Of a DNA stretch of 64,000 nt, positions 1 through 12,075 are shown piece by piece. The notes beneath the pieces are model-generated. The model searched no databases, was not told the DNA's origin, and worked only from the letters and a program-made list of their open reading frames with translations. Within the stretch, counting starts at the first letter, position 1. The number at the start of each line of letters is the position of its first letter. The position numbers and the translations under genes are program-made. Source of the DNA: Closterium sp. Naga37s-1 (Eukaryota > Streptophyta > Zygnematophyceae > Desmidiales > Closteriaceae); contig CANJKZ010000929.1 of assembly GCA_947471745.1 (NCBI GenBank), positions 1,763,501-1,827,500 of the forward strand, written 5' to 3'.

Positions 1-297
1 GTCTAATTATTTGTTTTTCCCCTCAACAGGTAAGGTGCCCTCAGTAGCTGTGACAAAACATCTGATCGCTCCTGTGACCGCACATTCCCATCATGCCTGT
101 GAAAGCACCCATCAGCAACTCCCGCCATGCCATCAGCCACTCCCGTCATCCCATCAGCCACTATTCCAGCTGTTGATTCTTCCAACTGTTTCTTCTCGCG
201 CAATACAAGGAACACGCTCTAATTGGTTGTAGGGCACATGTTTGGTCCATGGCTAGGGTGATATTTTTAATGCCCTTTCTCAAAAAGGGGAAATTCT

Positions 298-298
<1 letters not shown>

Positions 299-352
<54 letters not shown>
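299..352. repeat. poly(T) tract, 54 bp
   Basis: An uninterrupted run of 54 T. It is followed at once by a short inverted repeat (CCCTGG - TCACG - CCAGGG). The tract could be the poly(A) end of a minus-strand retroposed sequence, but no body of a SINE or LINE was recognised beside it. The rest of 1-463 holds only a short degenerate repeat (CCATCAGCCACTCCCGTCAT-like, about 100-170) and no gene that can be supported. Confidence 0.9.
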
Positions 353-354
<2 letters not shown>

Positions 355-463
355 CACCCTGGTCACGCCAGGGTAACACCTTGTTGCACTGTTTGATAAC
401 AACTTGGTTGTTTCACTATATAATGATACAACGTAGACAACGAACATGCCTGCATGAACTACA

Positions 464-908
464 TGTTGGGCTGAGAAAGCCCTTAGGATCTTTGCAGGAC
501 TAAACTCTGAGTAGGACAATGTAATAGCGGAAGCGTTTAATGAAAGGTTTGTGAACCACCTTGCGCTGATATGTGAGGGCAAAGTAGATTAATTAAAACA
601 AAGAGATACAAGCTTTTATAGGAGTACGAGGGAATATGAAGGGTTATAACTAATAACTGTTTTGCTGTTGATGTTGCGGTTCGATACAGTGACGACTCGG
701 GCAACTGCTCAATAACGAGTCAGTTGTTTGTCCTTGCTGTCGCGCTGTACTTGTCAGGTCAAAGGGCGCTGACCTTTGACTTTCGCGTAACCTCCAGCAG
801 TTGTTCAACCTCCGAGGGTTGACTCGCTGATGCTTCGCTGTGTTTCGCTTCGCTTATAACTTAGTGCTTCGACACGACAGAGGCGCTTAAGTTAACTTGT
901 TTCCAACA
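464..908 (-). repeat. 3' LTR of copia element E1
   Basis: 445 bp, TGTTGG...CCAACA. It matches 20083-20527 with five substitutions. The adjoining inner bases (909-920, reading AGCGAAGGGGAG on the minus strand) form the polypurine tract. A TATAAAAG box lies at 613-620 on the minus strand. Confidence 0.95.
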
Positions 909-993
909 CTCCCCTTCGCTTCTGGAGTGTCGCTGCTGATGACGTGGCTCTGTCGACTCAGCAGCATGCAATACTCAAACTTCTGCTGCCATC

Positions 994-2956
994 TCAGAAG
1001 TGGGGCAGTAAGACAGCTCGAGTCTCCCCTTCTCGATCTGCCATGATATGCTTCGTCCTGTTCGCGAATCCATTTTTGTTGGCTATGCGAATTGCCGACT
1101 GGTTGTCGCATAACAAGGAGAAGCTGGGTAACTGAGCCAGCTTCGCTTCCTCCAGGAGTTCGCGAAGGTACAGTCCTTCCTTGGTGGCTGAGCAAAGTGC
1201 GATATATTCTGCTTCACCTGAAGAGAAGGCGATTAACTTCTGCTTGCTCGACTGCCACGAGATGGGTCCGAAAGGTTCGAGGCGATAGATGTAGCCGGTT
1301 CGCGAGCGTCTGTTGTCGGAGTCGCCAGCGTGATCGGCGTCGACGTAGCCGATTAACTTAGGTGTCGAGGTTCCGTTCTTGTGATAGGTCAGGCCGATCC
1401 TCGGAGTGCCAACAAGGTAGTGAAGAGCGCGGTCGAGCTCCGCCATATGTTCTGTCTCGGCGAGTTGACTCGCAGAGTACGATAGATCCGGACGGCAGGT
1501 GACGGCCGCGAAGAGGAGGCACCCCAGCTTTCTCTGGTAGTCGCGTATGCCCGCGGGCTTGAGCAGAGCGGAACTTTCCTTGTGATTTCCTGCGGTGTAG
1601 CGGTATGGCGTGGAGATGGTGATCGGGGTGAGTCCGAAGCATTTGGCGATAGTGTCGGCATATTTCGCGCCGTTGAGATAGATCGCGCCTTCCTCTTCCT
1701 CGATGTTAAGGCCGAGGTATTGCGTGACAGTTGATGACACTGTGAGAGTGAGGTCCTGCTGCAGTTCCCCTTCGAACCAAGTAGTGATGCCGTCGGTCGA
1801 GCCGATGTAAAGCAGGTCGTCCACGTAGATGATTAATAAGATGTAGTCGTCGCCTTTCGTGAGCCGATACATGCCCTGGTCGTGTGGTAGCTGTCGGAAT
1901 CCGATGCGAGTGATTCGAGCGTATAGATACTGCTGCCACAGTCTTGGAGCCTGTTTGATCCCGTACAGGGACTTTAATAGCTGACAGACTTGGTTGGGCT
2001 CTCCGTTGGAGCTGTGTGGAAGTTCGACGAAGATTTCGGTGTCAACAGGTGCGTAGAGAAATGCGTTGGCGACGTCAATTTGCCGCAATTTCTTCTTCTT
2101 CATGGCGGCGATCGCGAGAAGAATTCGAAGTGAAGTGTGTCAACTGACCGGGGCGAACGTCTCGGTGAAATCACGTCCGTGCTCTTGGTCGAAACCGCGC
2201 ACGACCCAACGCGCCTTAAACTTGTCGATGGTACCGTCTGCCTTTGTCTTCACACGGAAGACCCATTTTCCGGTGAGTACCGTTTTGTTGCGTGCCATGC
2301 CGATGGGGACGACTTTCCAGGTGTTCCATTCTTCCAGTGCTTTCAGCTCCTTATGGCTTCGCGCTATTTTTACATGGCTCCCCCCCCAGAGCCTGCTGAA
2401 CTGTGGCAGGCTCCTTAGGAATCTCCGTGCCGTGGACCGCGGTGACGAGGCCGAGTATCTGGAGACCACTCCGTGTGTAGCGGGAAAGTGTTGTGTCCTC
2501 GGGATAAGCTGCTTCGTCACCTGCTTCTGGGTCAGGTATGAAGTTGGGCCCTATGCGTTCTGCTTCTTTGGTGTTGACTCTTGCAGATGTAACGTAACCT
2601 TTGTCGGCGAAGTGGTAAAATACTTCGGCGTTGGCGCTTTCGCGAGGATTTTCGTCATCCATTGGGACGTCGACGGAGCAGTAAGGGAGAGGTCCGGCTT
2701 CCTCCGAGGCTTCATCCACGTTCTGCTCGTCCCAGTCAGCTTCGTCTGCTGCCGAGGCGAAGGCTCGGTCACCACGGAAACCGCATGTGGTGTCCCGGTC
2801 TTCTTCCAGGTTGGCAAGGTATGTCGGAAGGGTGAGTCGCTCGTAGAAAATGACATCACGTGCTGCTACTGTTTCCTTTGAGTGGACGTAAAAAATCTTC
2901 CACGCGTTGTAATTTCTTTCGATGCCCAGGTGTAGTCCCCACTGTGCGCGTTGGGA
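994..2956 (-). pseudogene. E1 integrase C-terminus, reverse transcriptase and RNase H
   Basis: This piece follows element A. It starts with the integrase C-terminal/GKGL-like part (2956 to about 2400) and then shifts frame near 2385, next to a run of eight C on the plus strand. RT begins with an ALEEWNTW motif and meets a stop at 2140-2142 just after FAPVS. It then reads on through the LDVANAFL-like block, the catalytic Y-V-D-D (1817-1828) and RNase H (YVDADHAGD, SGEAEY, then TKHI near 1010). The last part of RNase H is shifted in frame; its end (KFEYCMLL) can be read in another frame near 950-980. Several breaks rule out an active protein. Confidence 0.9.
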
Positions 2957-2961
2957 GAATC

Positions 2962-3091
2962 TGTCAGATTTATATGACATAGCTACTGTAGGCTATAGTG
3001 GGGTAGCACATATGGGGTACAGTTTTCTAGGGTCTGCTTTTTGTACCCAACTTTCACTTAGTCATTTTCATTCCTGTTTTCTTAATTCACA
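2962..3091 (+). repeat. 5' LTR of element A
   Basis: About 130 bp, starting TGTCAGATT and ending TTCACA. It is followed directly by the primer site TGGTATAGAGC (3092-3102). From 2971 onward it matches the 3' LTR with one substitution; the first nine bases differ by substitutions and a small indel. The start was fixed from the exact gaatc duplication. Confidence 0.85.
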
Positions 3092-4203
3092 TGGTATAGA
3101 GCGGGTTCCTACATGGGACCGTTCCTTCCTAAGGGCCCACCATAACGAATTTTTTTTTTTAGCTGCCCGACGCGCATTGCGCCCCTGCCCTAATTTTTTT
3201 TTTAGCGGCCCCCCCCTAGCGGCCCCTACGCGACCCCTACGCGGCCCCTACGCGGCCCCTACGCGGCCCCTACCCGGCCCCTACGTCGCCCCTGACGCGG
3301 CCCCTACGCGGCCTCTGACGCGGCCCCAACGCGGCCCCTGACGTGGCCCCTACGCGGCCCCTGACGCGGCCCCAACGCGGCCCCTGACGCGGCCCCAACG
3401 CGGCCCCTGACGCGGCCCTTACGCAGCCCCTGACGCGGCCCCTGCCGCGGCCCCTGACGCGGCCCCTACGCGGCCCCTACGCTGCCCCTGAGGCGGCCCC
3501 TGATGCGGCCCCTGACGCGGCCCCTCCGCCGCCACTACCGCGGCCCCTACGCCGCCCCTGATGCCGCCCCTGACGCGGCCCCTGACGCGGCCCCTGCCGC
3601 GGCCCCTGACGAGGCCCCTGACGCAGCCCCTGACGCGGCCCCTACGCCGCCCCTGACGCGGCCCCTGACGCGGCCCCTGACGCGGCCCCTGACGCGGCCC
3701 CTGCCGCGGCCCCTGACGCGGCCCCTGACGCGGCCCCTGCCGCGGCCCCTGCCGCGGCCCCTGACGCGGCCCCTGACGCGGCCCCTTCGCCGCCCCTGCC
3801 GCGGCCCCTACGCCGCCCCTGACGCGGCCCTCTCCTGCACCTGACGCGGCCCCTAGCGGCCGGCCGCTGCCGTCCCTGAGGCAGCAGCCGCCGCCGTCTC
3901 TGCAGCAGCAGTCGCAGCCGAACGGCCGAGCCGCCGAGCCGCCGAGCCGCCCAGCAGCCGAGCCGCCCAGCCGCCGAACCGCCCAGCAGCCGAGCCGCCC
4001 AGCAGCCGAGCCACCGAGCCGCCCAGCAGCCGAGCCGCCGAGCCGCCCAGCAACCGAGCCGCCGAGCCGCCGAGCCACCCAGCAGCCGAGCCGCCGAGCC
4101 GCCCTGCAGCCGAGCCACCCGAGCCGCCCTGTCCGGTAAGAGCAGCGCCCCTTTCACAGCACTGCCCTCACCCTACTGTTTGCGCTGCTAGTCTACTACT
4201 ATC
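3092..4203 (+). repeat. leader of element A: primer site and GC-rich tandem repeats
   Basis: The primer site is at 3092. From about 3203 to 3860 the leader is a degenerate 12-13-bp tandem repeat (CCCCTGACGCGG). From about 3920 to 4130 a second array follows (GAGCCGCCCAGCAGCC-like). Both strands are open over long stretches only because of the repeat composition, so no protein is called here. Element B has its own, different GC-rich leader (11650-12460), which suggests the leader tolerates or needs such repeats. Confidence 0.85.
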
Positions 4204-7200
4204 ATGGCTACCCCTAGTGTCCTCGCTTTTGACGCTGAGGTTCGGGCCATTGACTTTGATGTCTGGATAGATGACCTGCAGCTTTTCTTACAGTGCGACA
4301 GGGCAGACGGCCTCTCCCTCTTTGACCTCACTTCTGGTGCCTCTCCTGCCCCCGCTGCTGATGCTGACGCCACTGTTCGCTCACAGTGGGCCACGCGCGA
4401 TGCTGCTGCACGTCTTGCTGTGCGTCGCCACCTGCCTACCTCTGAGCGTGCGCACTTTAGCCAGTACAAGAGTGCTCAGACCTTGTACGACGCTGTAGTT
4501 GCGCGCTACTCCTCCCCTGCCACTGCTGCACTGAGCCGCCTCATGCTACCGTACCTCTTCCCTGACCTTGCTGCCTTTCCCACAGTCGCTGACCTCATTA
4601 CGCACCTCCGCACTAGTGACACTCGCTACCGCGCTGCGCTTCCTGCTGAGTTCTGCGCCAAGAACCCCCCCCCCATGTACATCACCCTCTACTACATAGT
4701 CACCCGGCTCCCTGACTCCCTTCGCGTAGTCAGGGACCACTTCCTCTCAGTTTGCCCCACCACTCTCACCGTTGACCTCCTCGAGAAGTCCCTCCTAGCA
4801 GCAAAGAAGAGCATAGTCGCTGTAGGAGCCTCTCGTGGTGACCCTCGCACCCCCATCTTTGAGGGGTGTTCCCCCTCCCCCTTTTTGCCCTCTGTTGCCT
4901 CTGCTGCTGCGGCCGACCTCGTTGGGCTTGAGTCGGTCGGTGCGGCGTCTACCCCTAGCGGGAGACGTCGCCCTGGCAAGGGCAAGGGGGGCAGGGGCAC
5001 TGGAGGAGCTAGCGAGGGCGGTGGAGGCGGAGGTGGAGGCGGTGGAGGGGGTGGGGGTGGCGGTGGGGGTGGTGGCGGGGGTGGAGGTGTCGGTGGCGGC
5101 AGTGGAGGCGGAGGCGGCGGTGGCGGTGGGAGCGGAGGTGGCGGCGGTGGAGGAGGAGGCGGCGGAGGAGGTGGAGCTGGTCGGGGTGGCGCTGCGCAGA
5201 GGGTCGGCTCCGGTGGTGGTCAGCGCCAGCAGCAGCAGCAGCAGCAGCAGCGCACTCGTGACATCCCCTCCCCTCAGCAGCTCCGTGAGTGGTACACTGC
5301 ACACCAGAGGGGTGGGGGTACTGGTCCGTGCACCTACGTCCTCCGCACCGGCGACCGCGCGGGTGACCAGTGCGGGGGTGCGCACTCCACCCAGCGCTGC
5401 TTTGGCCGCCTGACGGACGCTTGGCGTCACCAGTTCCCTGAGGCCACTGAGATCCCCCGCTGGGGTGAGCTGTCTAGGGCGGGTGTAGCTGTCTTTGACC
5501 TTGACTTTGATGCTATTCTTGCTGCTATGTATACTGTGACTATTAGTGATGAGGGTGACTGTTACCGGTGTTTTCCGCCTGACCCGGGCATTGAGACTGC
5601 TGCTCTAGGTACTGGTGAGGCTGCTGCTCTAGGTGCTAGCGAGGCTGCTGCTCTAGGTGCGTCTGCTCCCTCAGGTGCTGGTGAGTCTGCTCTCTCAGGT
5701 TCTGCGTCGGCTTCGGCCTCCCACACCTTCACCCTTGACTCGGGGGCTTCTCGCTCCTTCTTTCGAGACCGCACCACACTCACGCCGCTTAGCCGGCCAG
5801 TTGCAGTCTCTCTGGCAGACCCCTCTGGGGGTCCTGTCCTTGCTCACTTCTCCACTGTCCTCCCGTGTCCGGCGGCCCCCTCTGGCACCCTGTCTGGTCT
5901 TTACCTCCCCTCGTTCTCTACGAACTTGGTGAGTGGTGCTGACCTACAGGATGCGGGGGTTCACCAGTTCACTCCTGCGAGTCAGCGGGTGACCCACTGC
6001 ACGGACGCTCGGACAGGCCGACACCTGGCCACGTTTACACGTCGGCCGGGGTCGAGCCTGTACACACTGACCACTGCGTCTCCTCCGGTCACTGCGTCTG
6101 GTCAGGTAGCTGCGTCAGGTCAGGTGTTTGCTGCAGCGTCCAGGTCTGGTCCTGAGTCTGCCCCCTGTTCGTGTCGCCTCCTGTCTCACGAGACTCTCCT
6201 CTGGCACCACCGCCTTGGTCACCCCTCTCTGCTTCGTCTCCGAGGCATGGCCTCCCGTGTCCTTGTCTCTGGTCTTCCCCGGTCCCTCCCTCCCCTTCCT
6301 CCGGGGCCTGGCCCTACCTGCGTCCCCTGTGTCGAGGGGCGGCAGCGGGCTGCCCCTCACTCCTCTCAGTTTCCTCCGACAGAGGCCCCGCTGCAGACGC
6401 TTCACATGGATGTGTGGGGCCCGGCCCGCGTCCGTGGACAGGGTCACGAGCGCTACTTCCTGCTGGTGGTTGACGACTACTCGCGTTACACCACAGTCTT
6501 CCCCTTGCGCAGCAAGGGTGATGTCACTGAGGTGTTGATCGACTAGATCCGCGCAGCTCGTCTCCAGCTCAGGCAGAGCTTCGGCTCGGACTTTCCTGTT
6601 CTGCGTCTGCACTCTGACAGAGGTGGAGAGTTCTCCTCTGGCCTTCTGCGAGCCTACTGTCGTGCACGAGGCATCCGCCAGACCTTCACGCTTCCGGACT
6701 CTCCACAGCAAAATGGGATTGCTGAGCGCCGCATTGGCATGGTCATGGACGTCGCCCGTACGTCCATGATGCATGCGGCTGCCCCCCATTTTCTGTGGCC
6801 GTTTGCTGTTCGGTACGCGGCGCGTCAGATCAACCTTCACCCCAGGGTCTCCATGCCGGAGACCTCCCCAGCCTTGCTGTGGACGGGGAAGGTTGGCGAT
6901 GCGTCTGCGTTCCGTGTCTGGGGATCTCGGGCGTTTGTCCGCGACTTGTCTGCGGACAAGCTGTCCCCTCGTGCTGCTCCTTGCGTCTTCCTTGGCTTCC
7001 CCCCTGACGCGCCAGGGTGGCAGTTCTACCACCCCACCTCTCGCCGTGTTCTGTCCTCCCAGGACGCCACGTTTGACGAGTCGGTCCCCTACTACCGCCT
7101 CTTCCCCTACCGCACTCCGTCCCTCCCCCCGCCACCGCTCTTCCTTGTGCCAGGTCCCCCCCCGGTAGACCCCCTCCCCCCTCAGGGTCCTGCCCCTTCA

Positions 7201-10098
7201 GGTGTGTCCCAGGTAGACGCAGTCGAGCCTGTCGAGGTTACTGGTGACTCTGGTGCTGCTGAGGGTGTTGAGCCTGGGGGTGCTGACTCTGGGGGTGCTG
7301 AGCGTGTGGGTGCTACGCCTGGGGGTGCTGAGCCTGAGGGTGCTACTACTGGGGGTCTTGAGCCTGGGGGTGCTGAGCCTGGGGGTGCTACGCCTGGAGG
7401 TGCTGAGCCTGGGGGTGCGGAGCTTGAGGGAGCTGGGCCTGCTCGTGTGGCGTCTGGAGGTGCTGAGCCTGGAGGTTCTCCGGGTGCTTCGTCTCGGCGG
7501 GAGCCACTCTCTCCACAAGAGCTGCGCGAGTGGTTTGCCCGGCGCTGGAGGCGTGCTGCTGGAGCTGGAGGTTCTTCGACTGCTGAGGGTGCTGGTGCCG
7601 CGGGTCCCGGAGGTGCTCGTACTGGGAGTACTGGAGCTGCTAGGCCTGCGGGTACGACTGGAGCTGGAGCTGCTGAGGGTGTTGGCGCTGAGGCTACTGC
7701 TGTCGGTCCTGGAGGCGGTCCTGCTGGGGGTGCTACTGGTGCTGCTGGAGGTACTGGAGCTGGAGGTGCTGCTGGCGCTGGTGCTGCCGCTGGGGGTACT
7801 GGTGCTGTCCCTGCTGTGTCTGGAGTCGCCGCGCGGCCTCGGCCGTACTTCGTTCCGCTCCTTCAGCAGGTTCTTGGTCTCCCGCCTTCTACTGGTCCTC
7901 CTCCTCCCTTAGAGTGTCCACAGCCTGTCCCGTCACAGTTACAGTTACAGCCGGCCTCCCCACTGCCTGCTCCTTCTCCCTACACTGGTCCTACTGGAGG
8001 TCTTGCTGAGCGTCGTGAGCCAGCGTCTCGCCCTGCGTCGCCTGTCCGTGCTGCTCGCACTAGTAGTCGTGGTTCGCGTCAGCGTCCTCCTCCTGTCCCT
8101 GGCACGCACCGGATGTCTCTGCGTCCGTCCACTGCTCCTCTGCGTGCCCCTTTGCCTTCTCCTCCTGAGTCCTCTCTTCCTGCTCTTCCTGACCCGGAGT
8201 CGGACTCTCTTCGTGCTGCCAGTCCTACTGTCACGCGTCTCCTTGCTACTGTTGTCACTGACCCTTCCTTTGAGTCCACTGCTGCGTCTGCCCTAGTTAC
8301 TGAGCTCGTCGACTTTGCTGCTCGCTGTCGTCTAGACTACGCTGCTAGTCTTGTTGCTGAGTCTGAGTCTGTCTGTCCTCCGTCCGTCGGGGGTGAGTGT
8401 GCCCTTGGCACGGACGTCCTTGAGGACAGGCAGGAGGAGTTCCAGTGTTTGGCTGCTGCTTCACCTCATCTCGTGTCCGTACTGCTTACCCCTGAGGGAG
8501 ACCCGGATGCACTTGACATCCCGACTCCGCGCTCTTACGCGGAGGCGATAGAGGGTCCCTACTCCTCTCAGTGGCAGGCAGCTATGGACGCAGAGATGGC
8601 TTCCTGGAAGTCCACATGCACCTACGTTGACGAGGTTCCCCCGCCTGGGGCGAACATCGTCAGTGGCATGTGGATTTTCAGGGTGAAGCGGCCGCCGGGT
8701 TCTCCGCCTGTCTTCAAGGCGCGTTACGTGGCTCGTGGCTTCAGTCAGCGGCAGGGAGTTGACTACTTTCAGACCTTCTCTCCCACCCCGAAGATGACCA
8801 CTCTTCGGGTACTGCTGCACATAGCTGCTCACCGCGACTACGAGCTGCACTCTCTTGACTTCAGCACTGCTTTCTTGCAGGGCAGCCTGCACGAGGAGAT
8901 CTGGCTGCGTCGCCCACCTGGCTTCACTGGGTATTTTCCTCCTGGCACCCAGTGGAGCCTTCGGCGGCCAGTCTACGGTCTCCGCGAGGCACCGCGTGAG
9001 TGGCACGACACACTGAGGACTACACTTGCGGCTCTTGGGTTTGCTCCCTCTACTGCCGACCCGTCGCTGTTTCTGCGCACCGACACTTCTTTGCCGCCGT
9101 TCTACATCCTCGTGTACGTCGACGACTTGGTCTTCGCCACAGCTGACACTGCTGGACTCGCCCACGTGAAGTCCGAGCTGCAGAAGAGACACACGTGCAC
9201 AGACCTGGGTGAACTGCGCAGCTACCTTGGCTTGCAGATCACCCGGGACAGAGCACGCCGCACCATTACCCTGACTCAGTCACACATGGTGCAGCAGGTC
9301 CTTCAGCGCTTCGGCTTCACGTACTCCTCGCCTCAGGCCACTCCTCTGCCTACTCGCCACTCGCTCTCAGCTCTGCCTTCGGATGAGTCCGTAGAGTCGA
9401 GTGGCCCGTACCCAGAGCTTGTTGGCTGCTTCATGTACCTGATGACCTGCACACGACCTGACCTTGCGTACCCTCTTAGCATTCTTGCACGCTATGTTGC
9501 TCCTGGGAGACACAGACCGGAGCACATGGGTGCAGCGAAGAGGGTGTTGCGCTACTTGTGCAGTACGTCGGGCATGGGGCTTGTGCTTGGAGGGCAGAGT
9601 CCAGTGGTCCTCACTGGGCACGCAGACGCTTCTTGGGCTGACGACCAGGCTACGCAGCGGTCGTCATAGGGTTACACCTTCAGCCTTGGTTCCGGCTCTG
9701 TTTCGTGGCGGGCTACCCGCTCGTCTTCTGTTCTCGGCTCCAGTTGTGAGGCTGAGATCTACGCCGGGGCCATGGCTGCACAGGAGCTTCGCTGGCTCAC
9801 CTACTTGCTGACTGACCTCGGAGAGCCGCCTCGTTCTCCTCAAGTGCTGTACGTAGACAACAAGGCCATGCTGGCCTTGTGTCGAGAGCAGAGACTGGAG
9901 CACAGAACGAAGCACATTGCTCTCCGCTACTTCCTTGCTCGTGAGCTACAGCAGCGTGGTCAGCTGCGGCTTGCGTACGTGGCCTCTGAGGCCAACACTG
10001 CTGATATCTTCACCAAGGCACTTGCGCCTTGTGATCATCAGCGCTTCTGTACTCAGCTTGGTCTTGTGCCTACCTTGCCTCACTTGCTCACCCCTTGA
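4204..10098 (+). pseudogene. element A gag-pol polyprotein, two nonsense codons
   Basis: One frame of about 1,965 codons from ATG 4204 to the stop at 10096-10098, broken only by TAG at 6544-6546 and TAG at 9667-9669. Element B has sense codons (TGG and CAG) at the same places, so both look like single transitions. Gag comes first, with a copia-type capsid region (residues 1-230). A polyglycine tract of about 50 residues (5019-5180) and a Gln run follow, then an atypical knuckle C-X13-C-X3-H-X4-C (5329-5400). Protease has D-S-G-A at 5737, pre-integrase has WHHRLGHPS near 6200, and integrase has its Asp near 6410, HSDRGGEF near 6610 and its Glu at 6724-6726. A long Gly/Ala/Glu hinge spans 7200-7900. 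RT has Y-V-D-D at 9115-9126, and RNase H spans about 9600-10040. Apart from the two stops all catalytic motifs are present. Confidence 0.92.
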
Positions 10099-10110
10099 CC
10101 TTGTTTGTAC

Positions 10111-10239
10111 TGTTGTAATATATGACATAGCTACTGTAGGCTATAGTGGGGTAGCACATATGGGGTACAGTTTTCTAGGGTTTGCTTTTTGTACCCAACT
10201 TTCACTTAGTCATTTTCATTCCTGTTTTCTTAATTCACA
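10111..10239 (+). repeat. 3' LTR of element A
   Basis: About 129 bp, TGTTGTAAT...TTCACA, partner of 2962-3091. It begins 13 bases after the gag-pol stop codon, so there is almost no 3' untranslated spacer. Confidence 0.85.
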
Positions 10240-10244
10240 GAATC

Positions 10245-11499
10245 GGCCGGCTCGTGCAGCTGGGGGTCGGTACTGTACCATGCATCCGAAAACTCTTAAC
10301 ATTTTTGTGCTGCCCTGTTTTCCTGTCCACAGCAGGTGCGGTGATGCGTTGTTCGGGAGCGATGATGACGAGAGCAAGTTGTGCAGCATGACAGCGTGGT
10401 CCATTGCTTCGGGCCATTGGTGGTTGGGTAGCCGCATGCCACGTAGCAGCTTGCGCATGGTGTTATGGAGAGTCCTGTTCATCCTTTCTGCTACGCCTTG
10501 CTGCTGGTGAGCGTAGGGAAGGGAGATGAGCCTCTTGATCCCTCTTTCTGCCAAGTACTGCTTGAATCTTTGTGAGGTGTACTCTCCTCCTCCGTCTAAC
10601 TGGAAGCTTTTCAGCTTCACGACTGATTCTCGTTCTACTACTGGGAGCCAAGCGACGAAAGCCTCGAAAGCCATGTCCTTGCTCGGAAGGTTGAGGTGCC
10701 AAACGTAACGCGTTGCGGCATCGATGAACGTGATGGTGTAGCTGTATGCTCCTTGTACAGGTTTGCGGTTGTACAGGATGTCGCCGTATACTTTCTCGAG
10801 TGGTGCGTAAGCTGGTGCGCTGGGGTTGGGTTGAAAAGCGAACAGCCGATGTGGTAAGTCAGCTTCGGGGCAGGTAAAGCACATTCCGCGAGCTCGTCGA
10901 AGTTCGCTTCCGTCGGTTAGGAGCAGTGAGTCTTTGTCGAGCACTCCTGCTCTGATTGTGTTATTTAAGACTGTGTTGCTTGGATATCCCATTCGTGCGT
11001 GCCAGATGTCTTCGCCAGCTCGATGTCCGGGTGAGCGACGCTACAGGTTGGAGTTGGAGTAGAAGCTTGCGGTGAAGTTTGCGCTTCGATGTACTTCTCA
11101 TGGTGTTGGGTTCAGTTGCTGCGCAGGAGTCGGTGGAGTGTCATCGTCGATTGGAGCTGGTGCAGTTGAAGGACCCGCGTTTGGTGCCGATGCTGTCTCT
11201 GCTGCTGCCGATGTTGTCTCTGCTGCTGCCGATGTTGTCTCTGCTGCTGCCGATGTTGTTTCTGCTGCTGCCGATGTTGTCTCTGCTGCTGCCGATTGAT
11301 TTGTTGCTAATGCTCTTGTTAGTTCTGCCTCAGGAATGGTGTGCGAGTACCAAAATCCTTCGGGGCTGAAGTCAGGATCAAGATCCGCTGGGTGTGTCCA
11401 AGAGTTGAAGGTGACAATTCCGTTGCTGTCGGCGGTGCCTAGATCGGGAACGATGTCGAGAACAAACACGTTGTTCTTCAGTACGGCCTTGCTGATGTA
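10245..11499 (-). pseudogene. E1 end of protease, pre-integrase and integrase core
   Basis: This is the middle piece of E1 pol. From 11499 downward it resumes the frame broken by element B and then carries an unusual Thr/Ala/Glu-rich spacer of 5 near-identical 18-bp repeats (about 11197-11295). A stop at 11098 and a second one near 11040 interrupt the link to the GAG-pre-integrase region (IWHARMGYPS, near 11000). The integrase core follows, with a clear D-G-G-G-E-Y motif near 10580 and the third acidic residue in GVAERMNRT near 10490. The piece ends at the TSD of element A (10240-10244). The rejoined frame across A reads on without loss, which confirms the nesting. Confidence 0.88.
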
Positions 11500-11504
11500 G
11501 AGGC

Positions 11505-11638
11505 TGTCGAAGTATATGCATGTTATATATGTGTAGGCTGTAGTGGGGTAGCCAATTTGGGGTACAACCCCTTTTAGGGTTTCATACTTGTACCCAACTC
11601 TTTCATAGTTGATTCATTCCTGCTGCTAGATTCTAACA
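11505..11638 (+). repeat. 5' LTR of element B
   Basis: 134 bp, TGTCGAAG...TTCTAACA. The primer site follows at once. It differs from 18115-18248 at three sites. Confidence 0.95.
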
Positions 11639-12075
11639 TGGTTTCAGAGCACTAGGTCCGTAGGACCGTTTTTTTTCGGGCCCACCTACTGTTGCGGTTA
11701 CCGCGCTACCCCACGTGTTGTCCTGCGCCTGCCTGCCTGCCCTGCCTTGTGACCTGCTGCGCTGCGCGCGCCGTCCTGCAGCCCTCGTGCTGTCTCCTGC
11801 TGCCCTAGGCCAGCGCGCCGCCCCTGCAGGCCCGTACGGCCCGCGCGCCGCCCCTGCAGGCTCGTAAGGCCCACGCGCCGCCTGTACATGCCCGTCAGGC
11901 CCACGAGCCGCCCCTGCAGGCCCCGTCAGGCTCACGAGCCGCCCCTGCAGGCCCGTCAGGCCAGAACGCGGCCCCGCCCTGCCTCTGACGCGGCCGCGCC
12001 CTGCCTTCGACGCGACCCCGCCCTGCCTTCGACACAGCCACGCCCTGCAGCCGACGCGGCCCCACCCTGCCTCTG

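Larger units (their letters stand above)
2962..10239 (+). mobile_element. Ty1/copia retrotransposon A (short LTRs), nested in E1
   Basis: A 7.28-kb element flanked by exact 5-bp target duplications gaatc (2957-2961 and 10240-10244). Its LTRs are only about 130 bp. The internal part has a primer site, a 1.1-kb GC-rich repeat leader and one long gag-pol frame in copia order (protease, integrase, RT, RNase H). It sits inside the integrase region of E1, on the opposite strand. It is about the sister of element B: the polyproteins align along pol and the LTRs share the GTAGGCT.TAGTGGGGTAGC block. Confidence 0.95.

Noticed and set aside
3419-4157. Long minus-strand open frames full of Gly/Ala/Arg repeats in the leader of element A
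   Set aside because: They come from a 12-13-bp GC-rich tandem repeat that keeps several frames open on both strands; there is no domain or codon signal.
8461-9192. Antisense open frames opposite RT of elements A and B
   Set aside because: GC-rich coding sequence opens the opposite frame by chance; no recognisable protein features.
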